DNA of 32,191 bases, taken from Seison nebaliae. Its lineage: Eukaryota; Rotifera; Pararotatoria; Seisonacea; Seisonidae. This document shows, in pieces, positions 1-9,281 of this stretch. A program made the translations under genes and the position numbers. How positions within the stretch are numbered: position 1 is the stretch's first letter; each line of letters starts with the position of its first letter. The stretch spans positions 1 to 32,191 of the forward strand of contig JALJEE010003005.1 of assembly GCA_023231475.1 (NCBI GenBank), read 5' to 3'. The notes beneath the pieces were generated by a model. That model did not search any database. It worked only from the letters and a program-made list of their open reading frames with translations, and was not told where the DNA came from.

Positions 1-420
1 CTGTATATTTAATAAGATGTTTCTTTAGCATTTTAATATATGAAACACTTGTTTCCCTCCCTGAAACCCGAACTATGGGACCAACACCTTTGGCCGAAAA
101 ACATGCCCACACCATCACCGATTTTCTGTGATTTTTCGATCGAGTTCGTATTCCCACATTCATTTGATCGCCCTCAACCCTCCAAATGTGATGATTTTCG
201 TCAGGTCCGTTAAGGGAAAACTTTTTCTCGTCGCTGAATACGACGCCGGGCCATTCTGGAGGGTCTCTTAAAGTTTTCTCGGCGAATTCCCTTCTGTATG
301 TCTCGGTCCTTCATATTTCGGCATTGTTTTCGCTTGATAATCTTTCTTTTCGATCAACACCCGTTCACCGACCTCCAAACCTCCATTTTCCGTTCGTCTG
401 TTTAGATCAGAATAATCATG
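1..420 (-). mobile_element. Tc3-like (Tc1/mariner) DNA transposon, transposase fragment, truncated by window edge
   Basis: Read on the minus strand, positions 310 to 1 are one open frame that matches the central part of Tc3-type transposases. Recognisable blocks, in order, are REFAEKTLRD, VVFSDEKKFSLNGPD, HHIWRVEGDQ, KSVMVWACFSAKGVGPIVRV and SVSYIKMLKKHLIKYT. The first Asp of the DDE/D catalytic triad is the D of FSDEKKF (codon at 232-230). The other two acidic residues would lie beyond position 1. Upstream, roughly 420-300, the match (ending MPKYEGPRH) continues in a different frame, so there is at least one frameshift near position 300. Further upstream, to about 600, the reading frames are interrupted by stops. 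The copy therefore looks dead. I found no terminal inverted repeat in 590-750. Its GC content is visibly higher than its surroundings, as expected of a relatively recent insertion. Confidence 0.9.
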
Positions 421-756
421 CTGTTTTTCTGCAATTCTACTGCATCTCTATTAGATTGCAATTCTTATTTCCTGCCTGTCGATTATTCCATTCTTCTTTG
501 TCAGTCCTCTCAGTATTTCTGATTTTGGGTGAATCCCGTGGTTTCGTTCCATTGTTCACGGTACGCCATTTGAGCATATGGTTCTAGTAATCCCTTCGCA
601 TTCTTCTTAATATAGTTAAAATACCTAAAATGATACCTAATATTTACTATAGTTCAATGGTTTCATCAATCAGTTCGAATTCGTCTACAATAAAACAAAT
701 CAAACCAAAAAAGATGAAACAATTCATAAAAACTGAATTAATGATACAGAACTGAT

Positions 757-828
757 GGTTCTATGGTGTAGCGGTGAGCACTCTGGACTTTGAATCCAGC
801 GACCCGAGTTCGAATCTCGGTAGGACCT
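757..828 (+). tRNA. tRNA-Gln (anticodon UUG)
   Basis: A complete cloverleaf can be drawn. The acceptor stem GGTTCTA pairs with TAGGACC (821-827) with one G-U pair, and position 828 is the discriminator. The anticodon loop CTTTGAA gives TTG, decoding CAA. The T arm carries the B box AGTTCGAATCT. A five-T pol III terminator follows at 831-835. There is no intron and CCA is not encoded. CAA is the main Gln codon of the poly-Q gene further right. Confidence 0.97.
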
Positions 829-1153
829 GATTTTTGTTCATCATTATCTGTCTTCACTCTCATGTTTGTTATTCTATTCCTTCTATTTTAAAAACGTGTA
901 AGATAACGTTTTCCGGAAATTCTAACAAAGACTCACAAAATTGTTATTCTTTCGAGAATCTCATGGTGTTCATATTATAGTAATGAATCAGGTAAGCAAT
1001 AGAAGTGCACTCTGTTATGAATAGAATTGCGTAATAAATCGACGTTTCTGTTATTTATGATATATCGATAACAATGGAAATAGGACATAAAAATCATATT
1101 CACCTAATGAAAACAACTAATTAAATCAATGGTTGTTTATTGGCAAAATGTTT
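829..1153. other. Spacer between tRNA-Gln and tRNA-Gly
   Basis: No open reading frame or RNA gene is visible. A perfect TATCGATA (the DRE/DREF octamer of Drosophila core promoters) lies at 1063-1070, and TTCGAGAA at about 952 is a two-unit heat-shock-like palindrome. Either could be chance in AT-rich DNA. Confidence 0.5.
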
Positions 1154-1224
1154 TGCACTGACCGGGAATCGAACCCGGGCCGCCCGCGTGGCAGGCGAGC
1201 ATTCTACCACTGAACCATCAGTGC
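1154..1224 (-). tRNA. tRNA-Gly (anticodon GCC)
   Basis: On the minus strand the acceptor stem GCACTGA (1224-1218) pairs with TCAGTGC (1161-1155), with an A discriminator at 1154. The D arm contains GGTTCAGTGGTAGAATG (A box). The anticodon loop CTGCCAC gives GCC. The T arm GGGTTCGATTCCC is a perfect B box. A TTTT terminator follows on the minus strand at 1148-1145. Intact, with no intron. Confidence 0.97.
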
Positions 1225-1321
1225 TACGAAGACGGTTAATAAAAAGATATTATGTGTAACGAATACAAGGATATTCTTTATCCCATTTGCATGTGCTGAC
1301 TTTCGTCATCCATATCGTGTT

Positions 1322-1828
1322 CTATACTTTCTTCATCTTCCTCTCGTCATCGAGAGTCTTCATATTTCTTTCTGTCGTGCTTTGGCGACGATTTCTCTGA
1401 ACCACGATGTGTTTATTTCTCAGAACAACATTGTTTGTCGATATTGTTGTTGTTTCGACCACATTCTTTATGGTATTCAGCGAACGAAGCTCATCAATTT
1501 GAGTGAGACATGAATCATGGTTGTGGTCTAGCCAAGAGAACCCAATTTTTCCATCTGATGCTGTTACGTAAGCTTGGCATTTTTTTTACGACAATTGTAG
1601 TAAATTTAGCAATTGGAATATTTTTTTTTCAGTATAAATGAAATTCTTAAATATTATTGCTCATTTTCCTATTTTCGTTGGAATCATTTCCAATTCTTCG
1701 ATGATGGACGAAGAATTTTCATTATGTAAGTTGACAGACGGTAACTCCAGTGGCGGATGGAAGCATGACGATAAGTTTACCGATTCATCGTTAGAGTTGG
1801 GAAAATCGTAATTCAAATCGTCATTCAT
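1322..1828 (-). pseudogene. Decayed FLYWCH zinc-finger gene
   Basis: The minus strand opens with ATG at 1828 and runs 53 codons of acidic, Ser/Asn-rich sequence (start MNDDLNYDFP) before a TGA. The same frame resumes after two stops and ends at TAG 1324-1322, giving KCQAYVTASDGKIGFSW, then LDHNHDSC and a basic tail. The spacing Cys (codon 1579-1577), 17 residues, His-x-His (1525 and 1519) fits the FLYWCH rule WxC-x(6-12)-C-x(17-22)-HxH. Upstream, IIFKNFIYTEKK resembles the N-terminal half of the domain. Between a 9-A and an 8-A homopolymer, another frame gives YSNC about ten residues before that Cys, as if WxC had become SxC. Two in-frame stops and a paired frame slip point to a pseudogene. 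Sequencing error in the A runs could explain the slip but not the stops. FLYWCH fingers occur both in host chromatin proteins and in MULE-type transposons. Confidence 0.55.
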
Positions 1829-2430
1829 AGTCTTATGAATAAATTTTAAACGATGGCAAAATCACTATATATCTTCTCACGCGACTAATTTAGTAGATTT
1901 GAATTTTTATTTTTAATAATAAAATTGTTATATTTAATTAATATTATTAATTTATATTAAATAATTTTATAATTATTATATACTATAGTTTATAACCAAA
2001 GCGATGAAATTTTTATGACCTAATGAAATTCAACTCTAACTCTAATATAAACTCTCTAAACATAAGATCGTTAATGGCTTCTCATTCGAAATAGCTCGCA
2101 ATATCTAAACATTCATTCACTAACGCTTCAGATTTATGCTAAAAATTTCGCACTTGTTGCAGAAACTACTTTTAACGAACGATTTTAGCTTAATCTTCGA
2201 CGAAATTGATTCCAAATCATGTGCAGACTCGAGTGAGAATATGAACTAAACTCATATGACATATGCATTTCATATACACTCAAATCGATTATGTATTATT
2301 TTTTCGAAAATGAATAGCGCGAACGAATCTTATCGCTTTAGAATCTAAAGTTTAGATTGATGGATCACAACCATATGGTTGAGCTTGAGCTATGAATTAG
2401 ATAAAAATCTCCGTTCTGGTTGTAAAAAAT
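1829..2430. other. AT-rich spacer with two close palindromes
   Basis: No gene seen. 1905-1995 is almost pure A/T. Two perfect palindromic elements sit within 40 bases: AATCTAAA-G-TTTAGATT (2342-2358) and CAACCATATGGTTG (2368-2381). They lie 50 to 90 bases beyond the 3' end of the minus-strand tRNA-Cys. No known site was recognised in them. Confidence 0.5.
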
Positions 2431-2502
2431 AGGGGGCACCCGGGTTTGAACCGGGGACCTCTCGATCTGCAGTCGAATGCTCTACCGCTGAGCTATACCC
2501 CC
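2431..2502 (-). tRNA. tRNA-Cys (anticodon GCA)
   Basis: The minus strand reads GGGGGTATAGCTCAGCGG at its 5' end. The anticodon loop ACTGCAGA contains GCA. The T arm CCCCGGTTCAAACCCGGG carries a B box, and the acceptor closes GGGGGTA with TGCCCCC apart from G-T and mismatch positions near the base. The discriminator at 2431 is U on the RNA, the identity base for tRNA-Cys. A six-T terminator follows at 2430-2425 on the minus strand. Intact, no intron. Confidence 0.96.
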
Positions 2503-2667
2503 ACGACATCTTCATTGGGAAATTGATAATATTTTGACAATTTCTTGTTGACAATTAACTGTTCCGGTTCCCAATCATAAAGAATTGACATCCACCTATT
2601 ATTCATTATGTCTATGAATCTAATATGAAGTCGAGTATGGTGAATATTTCCGGAAACACTGAAAACT

Positions 2668-3205
2668 TTAATAATTATTTTTATTTTGATTCAATGAAAT
2701 ATTATCGAATAATCGCTGAAGATCGCTCGATAATCGTTCTTGTCGTTTGGGTATTTGTTGAAGAATGTCATTCATACATTTCTCCATACATGACTCTACA
2801 TGTTTTTGTTTTGCAGTCATGGCATTCTGGGAAGCTGTGCTTGATATCATATCGCTAGCCTCATCAATGCAAGTTGTTGCACATTGTTGAAGTCGATTCT
2901 TTAAATAAATGAAAAAATAAACAAAATGAAGAATTTAAATTGAGTTATATTGCTGTTTGAAGAGATATTATGAGTAAAACTTGTAATGACTGGATGCCTT
3001 GATTTAGTGTGTTCTCTGCTGCTTGCATTGGTTGGGAACAACGTTCAATGCATCGTTGAAAAGCCTCAGAGGAACAATTGACATCTTCGCAACATTTCGC
3101 ATTACATCGATAAGTTGCGCCCTGGAGCGATCTCAAGTATTTCTTATCCAAAACTTCTACTAAAGTTCCAATTCGACGGTCGACTTCTCGCTTCTTCTCT
3201 TCCAT
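2668..3205 (-). CDS. FAM136A: FAM136A-like mitochondrial CX3C protein (2 exons)
   Basis: Exon 1 is 3205-2981 (75 codons) and exon 2 is 2898-2668 (76 codons plus TAA). They are joined by an 82-base phase-0 intron (GTTTTA donor at 2980, AAG acceptor at 2899), giving 151 residues against 138 in human FAM136A. The family hallmark is present: four CX3C motifs, CNAKC (34-38), CIERC (52-56), CATTC (81-85) and CMEKC (112-116), in predicted helices. These are expected to form two disulfide-bonded pairs, as in twin-CX3C proteins of the mitochondrial intermembrane space. ATG at 3205 places the first Cys at residue 34, matching the family. The exact molecular role of FAM136A is not settled; it is generally treated as a mitochondrial housekeeping protein. 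The gene is divergent from the GTSF1-like gene, with 182 bases between the two start codons. Confidence 0.93.
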
Positions 3206-3387
3206 TCCCTCCTGATAAGTCTTGATTTAAATAAGTTCGTAATAGTTTCCTCAAGCCGAACTTTTGAATTTTAAAATATGAGAAAATATTTTTTGTTTTC
3301 TATAAATAAAAGTTTTGAAATCTTTGATCTTGAAATTTAATTTTAAGGAATTTGAAGGAATTTCCAGAGAACTAACTTGGTAATATT
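3206..3387. promoter_or_regulatory. Short divergent (probably bidirectional) promoter region
   Basis: The start codons of the FAM136A gene (minus) and the GTSF1-like gene (plus) face away from each other across only 182 bases, which must hold both 5' UTRs and both promoters. The stretch is AT-rich. I see no convincing TATA box placed for either gene, which fits dispersed housekeeping-type initiation. This is inferred from layout, not from a recognised element. Confidence 0.55.
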
Positions 3388-3900
3388 ATGGAAAATCTAA
3401 AGTTTGGAAATGAAGTATTATTCGCAAAATCGGCTGAGTACGATATTCTCATAGAATGTCCCTATAATTGTGGCACTCAGATTAAGCAAGTACGATTACA
3501 TCGCCATCAAGAACGATGTCCCATGGTTGAAAATTTCAAAATTTAAAACTATATTATGAAATATTTTTAGCTAAAAAGTCAGAAAGAAAACGGTGTTTAT
3601 CATTGTCCATATAATCACTCGCATATTTCATTAAATAAATCCGATCATCTTGTTCATTTGTATGAATGTCAAGGGAAAAAACATACGATGGATGCACTTC
3701 AAAAAACCGTCGCCCTAACGGACCAAATGAAGAATCTTCAACCCATTTCGGAATTTCAGGACCCTTGGAATGATAAAGCGGATCGAAAGAAGCCAAAACT
3801 GACTGAAGCGAAAGAAAATGGAGAAATTGAGAATGACATAGAGGAATTGGGAGATTTGTTGATGGCATATAACAGAAAATCACCTGAAATTTTATTATGA
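3388..3900 (+). CDS. GTSF1: GTSF1-like double CHHC-type zinc-finger protein (2 exons)
   Basis: Exon 1 is 3388-3525 (46 codons) and exon 2 is 3571-3900, joined by a 45-base phase-0 intron (GTTGAA donor, TTTTTAG acceptor), giving 155 residues (human GTSF1 has 167). Two CPY-type fingers of the GTSF1/U11-48K/TRMT13 family are present. The second is canonical in ligands: C58, H64, H75, C79. In the first, C24, H40 and C44 are kept but the expected His at position 30 is Thr; C28 is a possible substitute ligand. The fingers are 13 residues apart, as in GTSF1 (about 13). The tail has DPW (W112), then acidic residues, but only this one Trp, where vertebrate GTSF1 has several that contact Piwi. Known family members support piRNA-guided silencing (vertebrate GTSF1, fly Asterix) or RdRP complexes (nematode GTSF-1). 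Two fingers argue against U11-48K (one finger) and TRMT13. Confidence 0.88.
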
Positions 3901-3981
3901 TATCATTTTTTGTTTATTTTTACCTGTTTTTCCTTAGAATTGATTTTTGAGTTCCAGAGAACTGAATTTCTGAAATTCAAA

Positions 3982-4940
3982 ATGAAACAATCTAAAAAAG
4001 AGAAGTTTGAGATGAGTAAAATTATTAAAAAAGAAAAAAAGAAAATTGGAAAAAATAAAAATGGCTTGTCGAATCGAGAAAAGAAAGTTTATTTGGAGAC
4101 GTTGAAAAAAGGACTTGTTGACGGAGTGCCGATTGTTATTGATTGTTCATATTGTAATGAGATGAGTGAAAAAGAACAACGATTATTAGCTAAACAAATT
4201 CGTTATTGTTATGGAATATCTCGACGATTACAAAGAGAGTCTATTCAATTTTGTCTTTGTAATTTGAACGAGAAGGATCGATTCTACCAAATTTGTTGTG
4301 AACAAAATATCGGTTTTGAAAATTATAAAGTTCTTTCATTTTCTATCCATCTGCTTTCCAATTAATTTTATTAAATTGCCACATTATATTAAACAGATTA
4401 AGATTTATTCAGAAAATGTTACAGAAATATTTGAGAAAGATAATCTGTGTTATCTTAGTCCCGATGGCGATCAATCTTTACTTTCGATGACGAAACGAGA
4501 GAACATTCCTGTTATTGGAGGATTCGTCGATCATACTGTACGGAAAGTTTTAATTAGATAATTGTAATTAGATCCAATAATTTTCTTTAGAATATTTCTA
4601 AAGAAAAATGTGATGAAATGCAAATTAATAGTTATCGTTTACCATTAAATTGTTATTTGACGAAAAATCCGAATATTCAATCGAATCGCATTCTAACTGT
4701 AAATCAAGGTTTTTCTAATTTGAATTAAAATAACATTTTAATTGTCATCAATTTCATTATTTGAAAGTATTCGAAATCTGTGCGAAATATTTCAATAATG
4801 ATGGTGATTGGATGGAAGCTTTCGATTCAGTTATTCCTTTAAGGAAAGGATACTCGTTGACGAAAGGAGAAAAGATTAAAGAAGAAAATATCGTCATTAA
4901 GAATGAAGCGGAGGAGAATTTATCATTTGTGAAATGTTGA
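3982..4940 (+). CDS. TRMT10: tRNA (guanine-9-N1)-methyltransferase, TRM10/TRMT10 family (4 exons)
   Basis: Exons 3982-4329, 4397-4546, 4591-4708 and 4768-4940 are joined by introns of 67, 44 and 59 bases (phases 0, 0 and 1), giving 262 residues. A Lys-rich N terminus (residues 2-35) precedes a SPOUT-fold domain with all the family landmarks: VIDCSY (52-57), QIRYCYGISRR, LCYLSPDG (133-140), PVIGGFVDH (154-162, containing the conserved Asp of the active-site region), RLPLNCYL (182-189) and ILTVNQVFEI (200-209). The protein would methylate N1 of G9 in tRNA using S-adenosylmethionine, in nucleus or cytosol. It resembles TRMT10A/B rather than the mitochondrial RNase P subunit TRMT10C, but paralogue assignment is not firm. 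The open frame extends upstream to 3910, but ATG 3982 starts the Lys-rich segment. The 81-base gap to the preceding gene has no poly(A) signal of its own. Confidence 0.95.
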
Positions 4941-5026
4941 TTGAATGTTCATCAAACATATTGGATCGCTTCGCACACATAATGTCTACCGGTCACGAAT
5001 GAATTTGTTCAACAAATTTTTATCAG

Positions 5027-5032
5027 AATAAA
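5027..5032 (+). terminator. Poly(A) signal of the TRMT10 gene
   Basis: AATAAA lies 87 bases past the TRMT10 stop codon and is the first such hexamer on the plus strand after the gene. Confidence 0.7.
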
Positions 5033-7331
5033 AGAATTTATGAACATGAAAGACCAATTCTCATCTCACATATTTATAGTGAAGTTTATTCTCCCTTGTT
5101 TCTGTGTATTTAGTAAGAACATATGGCACGTTACAATGCGAGCGAAGGAGAAGGAGGCACTGACTGAGATTCATCACAATTCTTACAAATGTACGAATTC
5201 TCCATTCAAAAAGAAACATTCACTATTCATGAGTGTTTTTAGGAGATGCACAAGCATTTCTTTATTGTTTCGGCAAGAGAATTTCGCAGTTGACTGATTT
5301 GCTATTTTATTTGACATTATTCTTCGTATCAAATTTCATGTCTGTCAAAATCATTATCAAAATAATTTTTCGGAACTTTAATTTTTTTATTAGTCATCCA
5401 TTTGACCATATCAACTATTCATTTTTATTTCATATCTTTATTCATAATACCATTTCATAATAGAAGAAAATTGAGTACTTAAATTATTTTAAAAATTTTC
5501 TTTCTGGAAATTTTAATTAATTTAATTTTAATTTTCAAATTTTGACTTTTCATTCTAATTTCCAAACATTCATGAGGAGATGATATAGAAAAAGTGATAA
5601 TTTCTTTTAAGTTAAAAATTCGATGAATTATTCATTCTCTTAATAATGAAGACTATTCATAAGAAAGGAAATATGAATAAAGATGTTTGAACATTTTCAA
5701 TTGAACCTTGAGAAGTTTTCATTTAATTGAACACGATCAACATCTGATCATCAAAATGAAGTTTTTATTGATATTAATTCAGTTGGTGTTTGAGCATTCG
5801 GTTGGCAGATCAGGATGTACGCAGCGGAAAAAGGAAAAATGTTTATTAGTTTTTTTTGTCTCATATTAATGATGATAAGAGGAGGGAGTAGATTGGATTT
5901 TAATCAGAAAAGGAACATCTTGGAAGATAGACAGGATGGAAGATGGTAAGGAAGAATGGATGGAAGCTAATGAAATGAAGTGATAGTACTTAATGACAGA
6001 TGATATGAAATGAAAATATTTAATTCGATGCACATGATATGGAAGAGGAAGAGGAACAATCGTAAATTCGGTAGATTATTTGAAATGAATAAATTCCTGG
6101 TGACTTATCTTTGTATCATCTCAATTTATGCAGAAAAACTAATTAGATTTTCTGCTGTCTGATACTATTTTTGTCTCATTTCTATCATCTTTTACTCCGT
6201 CCTATATGGGGATTCTTTTCGGTCTCAACTGTCTGTTCTTTTCGATTTACTATGTTTGTTTTTGTTCGTATGTTAAGTTTGATGAAAAGGTTTGATGCGG
6301 ATGAATAGAATGATAGGATGATGGATTCGTTTAATTCAATTTAATGAATAGAAAACACATGTTCCCACTGATTCCATCAATTGGTTATCATGAGAAGAAT
6401 CCATCCCCAATTATTGTTCGCCATTCGATTTTGTCCATTTCAGTTGATTTTGGGAAAGTTCATCATCAACGTCTATTTAACTTTCTTATAGTTTTGATAA
6501 TAATATTCGGATCATGTAAATAATTAAGTGGTGTGTTAGTGATAGTATATACATGTGGAGTAATAATAATAATATATCATTGCACTCTTCCTCCATATGG
6601 TAGTTCAGGGGAAAGATCGATTGAATGGACATTCCTCACCAAATTCGGCGACGTGAACAAATTGAATTAGATGAAAATTAGGGACTAAGTGAATGTGCTA
6701 AAATGAATTCAAAGAATAATCATCATTAATTCAATTACTTCTAATTGGTTAAGTAAACCATACACGACATCGTTACATCATCATAAATTTCATTGTGTTG
6801 GATGATGGGAGAGATTTCTCTCAATTCTCCATTCTCTTCTTTTGGTCATCAAAATATTCTTTTCATTATCCACTGTCGTGGTTAGGACACATTATGGAGA
6901 GAATTTTATTTTAGTAGATCACAATATAAATCAGATGACTGACATCACATCATATTAGTTCATTTGTATTATCTTCTAAATTTTTTAACGTGAAACTTTT
7001 TCAAATTTTCATAATCTCATTCAATATCGAACAAAACTCGAACTTATCTGACAAATAATTCAGATCAGTCGTCCGTTTTCTATCCGTATTTTACTTGTCG
7101 ATATTCATCTGTATTCTTCAATCAATATTCAATAATGTCGATCGAAATTAAATTTGTTAAAATAAATTTAGGAAAATAATAAAAAAAAAATTTATTAAAA
7201 AAACTTGAATTTAATTTCATTATTCATATTGTTGAGATTATTTTTATATTATGTAATTTTATTCGACATATATTTTCCTTCTTCGATGTTATAACTGAAT
7301 TGAATCTATTACCTGGACAGATGATGACGAA
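5033..7331. other. Start of a gene-poor stretch; only weak small open frames
   Basis: An 85-codon plus-strand frame at 5040-5297 (residues such as MRAKEKEALTEIHHNSYK in its second half) and an overlapping frame to 5460 have no recognisable homology; both may be chance. ATG 5756 starts a 37-codon frame with a signal-peptide-like start (MKFLLILIQLVFEHSVG), discussed as a finding. From 5870 to 6070 the plus strand is markedly purine-rich. Beyond that I see AT-rich sequence without repeats or RNA genes. Confidence 0.4.
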
Positions 7332-7585
7332 AAACCGGGGAATTATTCTACTGACCGTTTTGCACCGGTTTATTTAGTTGAATATGTTTAAGTGAGATTT
7401 ATCACATAATCGATAAAATTCATTGAGGATTATAATTCTGCACGAAATATCACAAATTTAAGTGACTAAGGAATGCATGGATCTTTAAGATTCTATAAGG
7501 AATAAAAAAAGGCGAGAGAGGATGGTGGAAATAGATTAAGATAAAACCGGAAGTCATGATGCAGCGTGACCATTTTGTATAAATA
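7332..7585 (+). promoter_or_regulatory. Candidate regulatory island: CCGG inverted repeat, ETS core, TATA-like box
   Basis: AAACCGG (7332-7338) and CCGGTTT (7365-7371) form an inverted repeat, and both resemble Grainyhead-type sites. ACCGGAAGT at 7546-7554 is a consensus ETS core. TATAAATA lies at 7578-7585, a TATA-like order for plus-strand initiation near 7610. No gene follows at once, so if it is a promoter it would drive a non-coding RNA or a transcript with a long first intron. Motif matching only. Confidence 0.2.
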
Positions 7586-8484
7586 TTGTCTCATATTTCA
7601 TGAATTGGAAGGGAGAAAGAAGAAGGAGAAAAAGAAGAAAGGAATTAAGAGAGATTCAATCAACATAATATTAGAGACGATGAGAAGCACAAATAAAAGA
7701 ATGATATAGATCAGAATGAGATGATGCGACAATAATCGGACTATGAAATTCAGTTAGTTTTAGTTTATTACGATCAGTTATCGCAATTATGATTTTATTT
7801 CTTCCGTTTATCGTCACTTCTTCATCATATTCTCTCCATTATTTTCTCTTCAATATTTATCCTTTAATTTATTTGAAATTTATTCAGAATTCTTCTGCAG
7901 AAAAAACTTTTATTTTTTCTATTTCCGTCAGTCATTTCTATAATCATAATAGTCCTCAAACATATTATAGCCAAGACTTGTTTCGTTGTTATCGTGAGAT
8001 GAAATGAGGACGATTATTATTGGTGTTATGTAATAGTTAGTTTATCGACATATTATCGGAAGACGTCGACAGAGGAGGAGAAGAATAAAGAAATGAACAG
8101 GATATATTTAATAATATAGTACTACTACACAACTATGATCATCGCCATCATCCTCATCACCAACATCATCATTAATACTTCTTACTAATTCTTTCTTCCG
8201 TCTTTCATCGCCTATTATTGTTGTTCATTGTGTTTTTATTCGAATTTATTTATTTCCCGTTTATGAGATGAATGAAGTGGACTTATGTTTTCTCTTCGTT
8301 CTCTTTTGTTAATAAAGATGGTTATTTTGATGGAATTCTGTTGAAATGTCACTCGAAATGGAGTAAGATATCAGTTGACCTTTTCAATTGATACCATCTT
8401 CTTCTTTTCCTTAAAGAAACTACGATAGTCGTCAACATATCTGATGCTACTTTGTAGTTGATTCTTCTTCTTCATCGTTTTCTA

Positions 8485-8508
8485 CTTTCTTTCTTTCTTT
8501 CTTTCTTT
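8485..8508 (+). repeat. (CTTT)6 microsatellite
   Basis: Six perfect CTTT units within a longer pyrimidine-rich tract (about 8461-8520). Confidence 0.95.
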
Positions 8509-9281
8509 ATTTCTTCCTTACTCGACCTGTGTACCTTCCCAACATCTTGTACCATCACCATCATTATTTCTATAAATGTTATTATTTGAATTTTCAGAAA
8601 CACCTGTACGGAGGTTATGGTCGTTATTCCATTCTTCATATCATCCTTTCTCGTACGAATAAGAGAATCGTAAAAATTTATGTTTTTCCTCACACATTTG
8701 ATCTGTTACTGATCGAGATTTGATTCATTACCATATCAATCCCCATTTCAAATCCGATTATTTTCTATTAATTTCTTTATTCTATGAACAAATATGATGT
8801 AACTATCTCTTACTGCCATCATTCCAACACTCATCAATGTCTTTCCCATACTTACGTAATGTTATCATAAAACGAGTCATAACTAGACAATTTATTAAGT
8901 AGATAAACGAATTTTATATCGTCTTCAATGAGGATGGAAATTATCTTATTTTTTTTCATTATATCTCAACAATCTCGTCTCCAAACACAAATGGCATTTC
9001 TGTTAGACTTCCAAGAAACTATTCCACATTCTCTTCTATCTTCTACATCTCCTGTTGACGAGATACAATTTCCATCATTTTATTTATATTTCTCCGTTTA
9101 CTTAATGCATATTGGAAGCGGGTTTGTATGTAGACGGGTTGATATTTGACCACCACCTCACCACTACCATCACAATTAATCACTGACATTTCCAATTGAT
9201 ATTATCTGTTTTCTTTTCATATTTCTCTTCCATCATTCCGATAAATTTTCATAATTGTTTAGTTTCTTTTTGTATTTACTT

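Noticed and set aside
324-587. 87-codon plus-strand frame
   Set aside because: It is antisense to the Tc3-like transposase remnant.
952-959. TTCGAGAA as a heat-shock element
   Set aside because: Only two units, where functional elements usually have three or more, and no gene is placed to use it.
1638-1811. Plus-strand 57-codon ATG frame with a signal-peptide-like start (MKFLNIIAHFPIFVG), preceded by a T-run and CAG
   Set aside because: It is exactly antisense to the N-terminal part of the FLYWCH relic, whose other half has family support. No homology was seen for the plus-strand product. It remains possible but is the weaker reading.
757-4940. Functional linkage between the tRNA genes and the nearby TRMT10 methyltransferase gene
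   Set aside because: Eukaryotic tRNA genes are scattered, and no shared regulatory element is seen; proximity is most simply chance.
5040-5460. Two overlapping plus-strand frames downstream of TRMT10
   Set aside because: No recognised family; they begin within or just after the TRMT10 3' UTR and mix hydrophobic and random segments. Not strong enough to call.
8928-9149. 73-codon ATG frame with a hydrophobic start
   Set aside because: Phe/Ile-rich starts are expected in T-rich DNA; no family, no cysteine pattern, no convincing splice partner.
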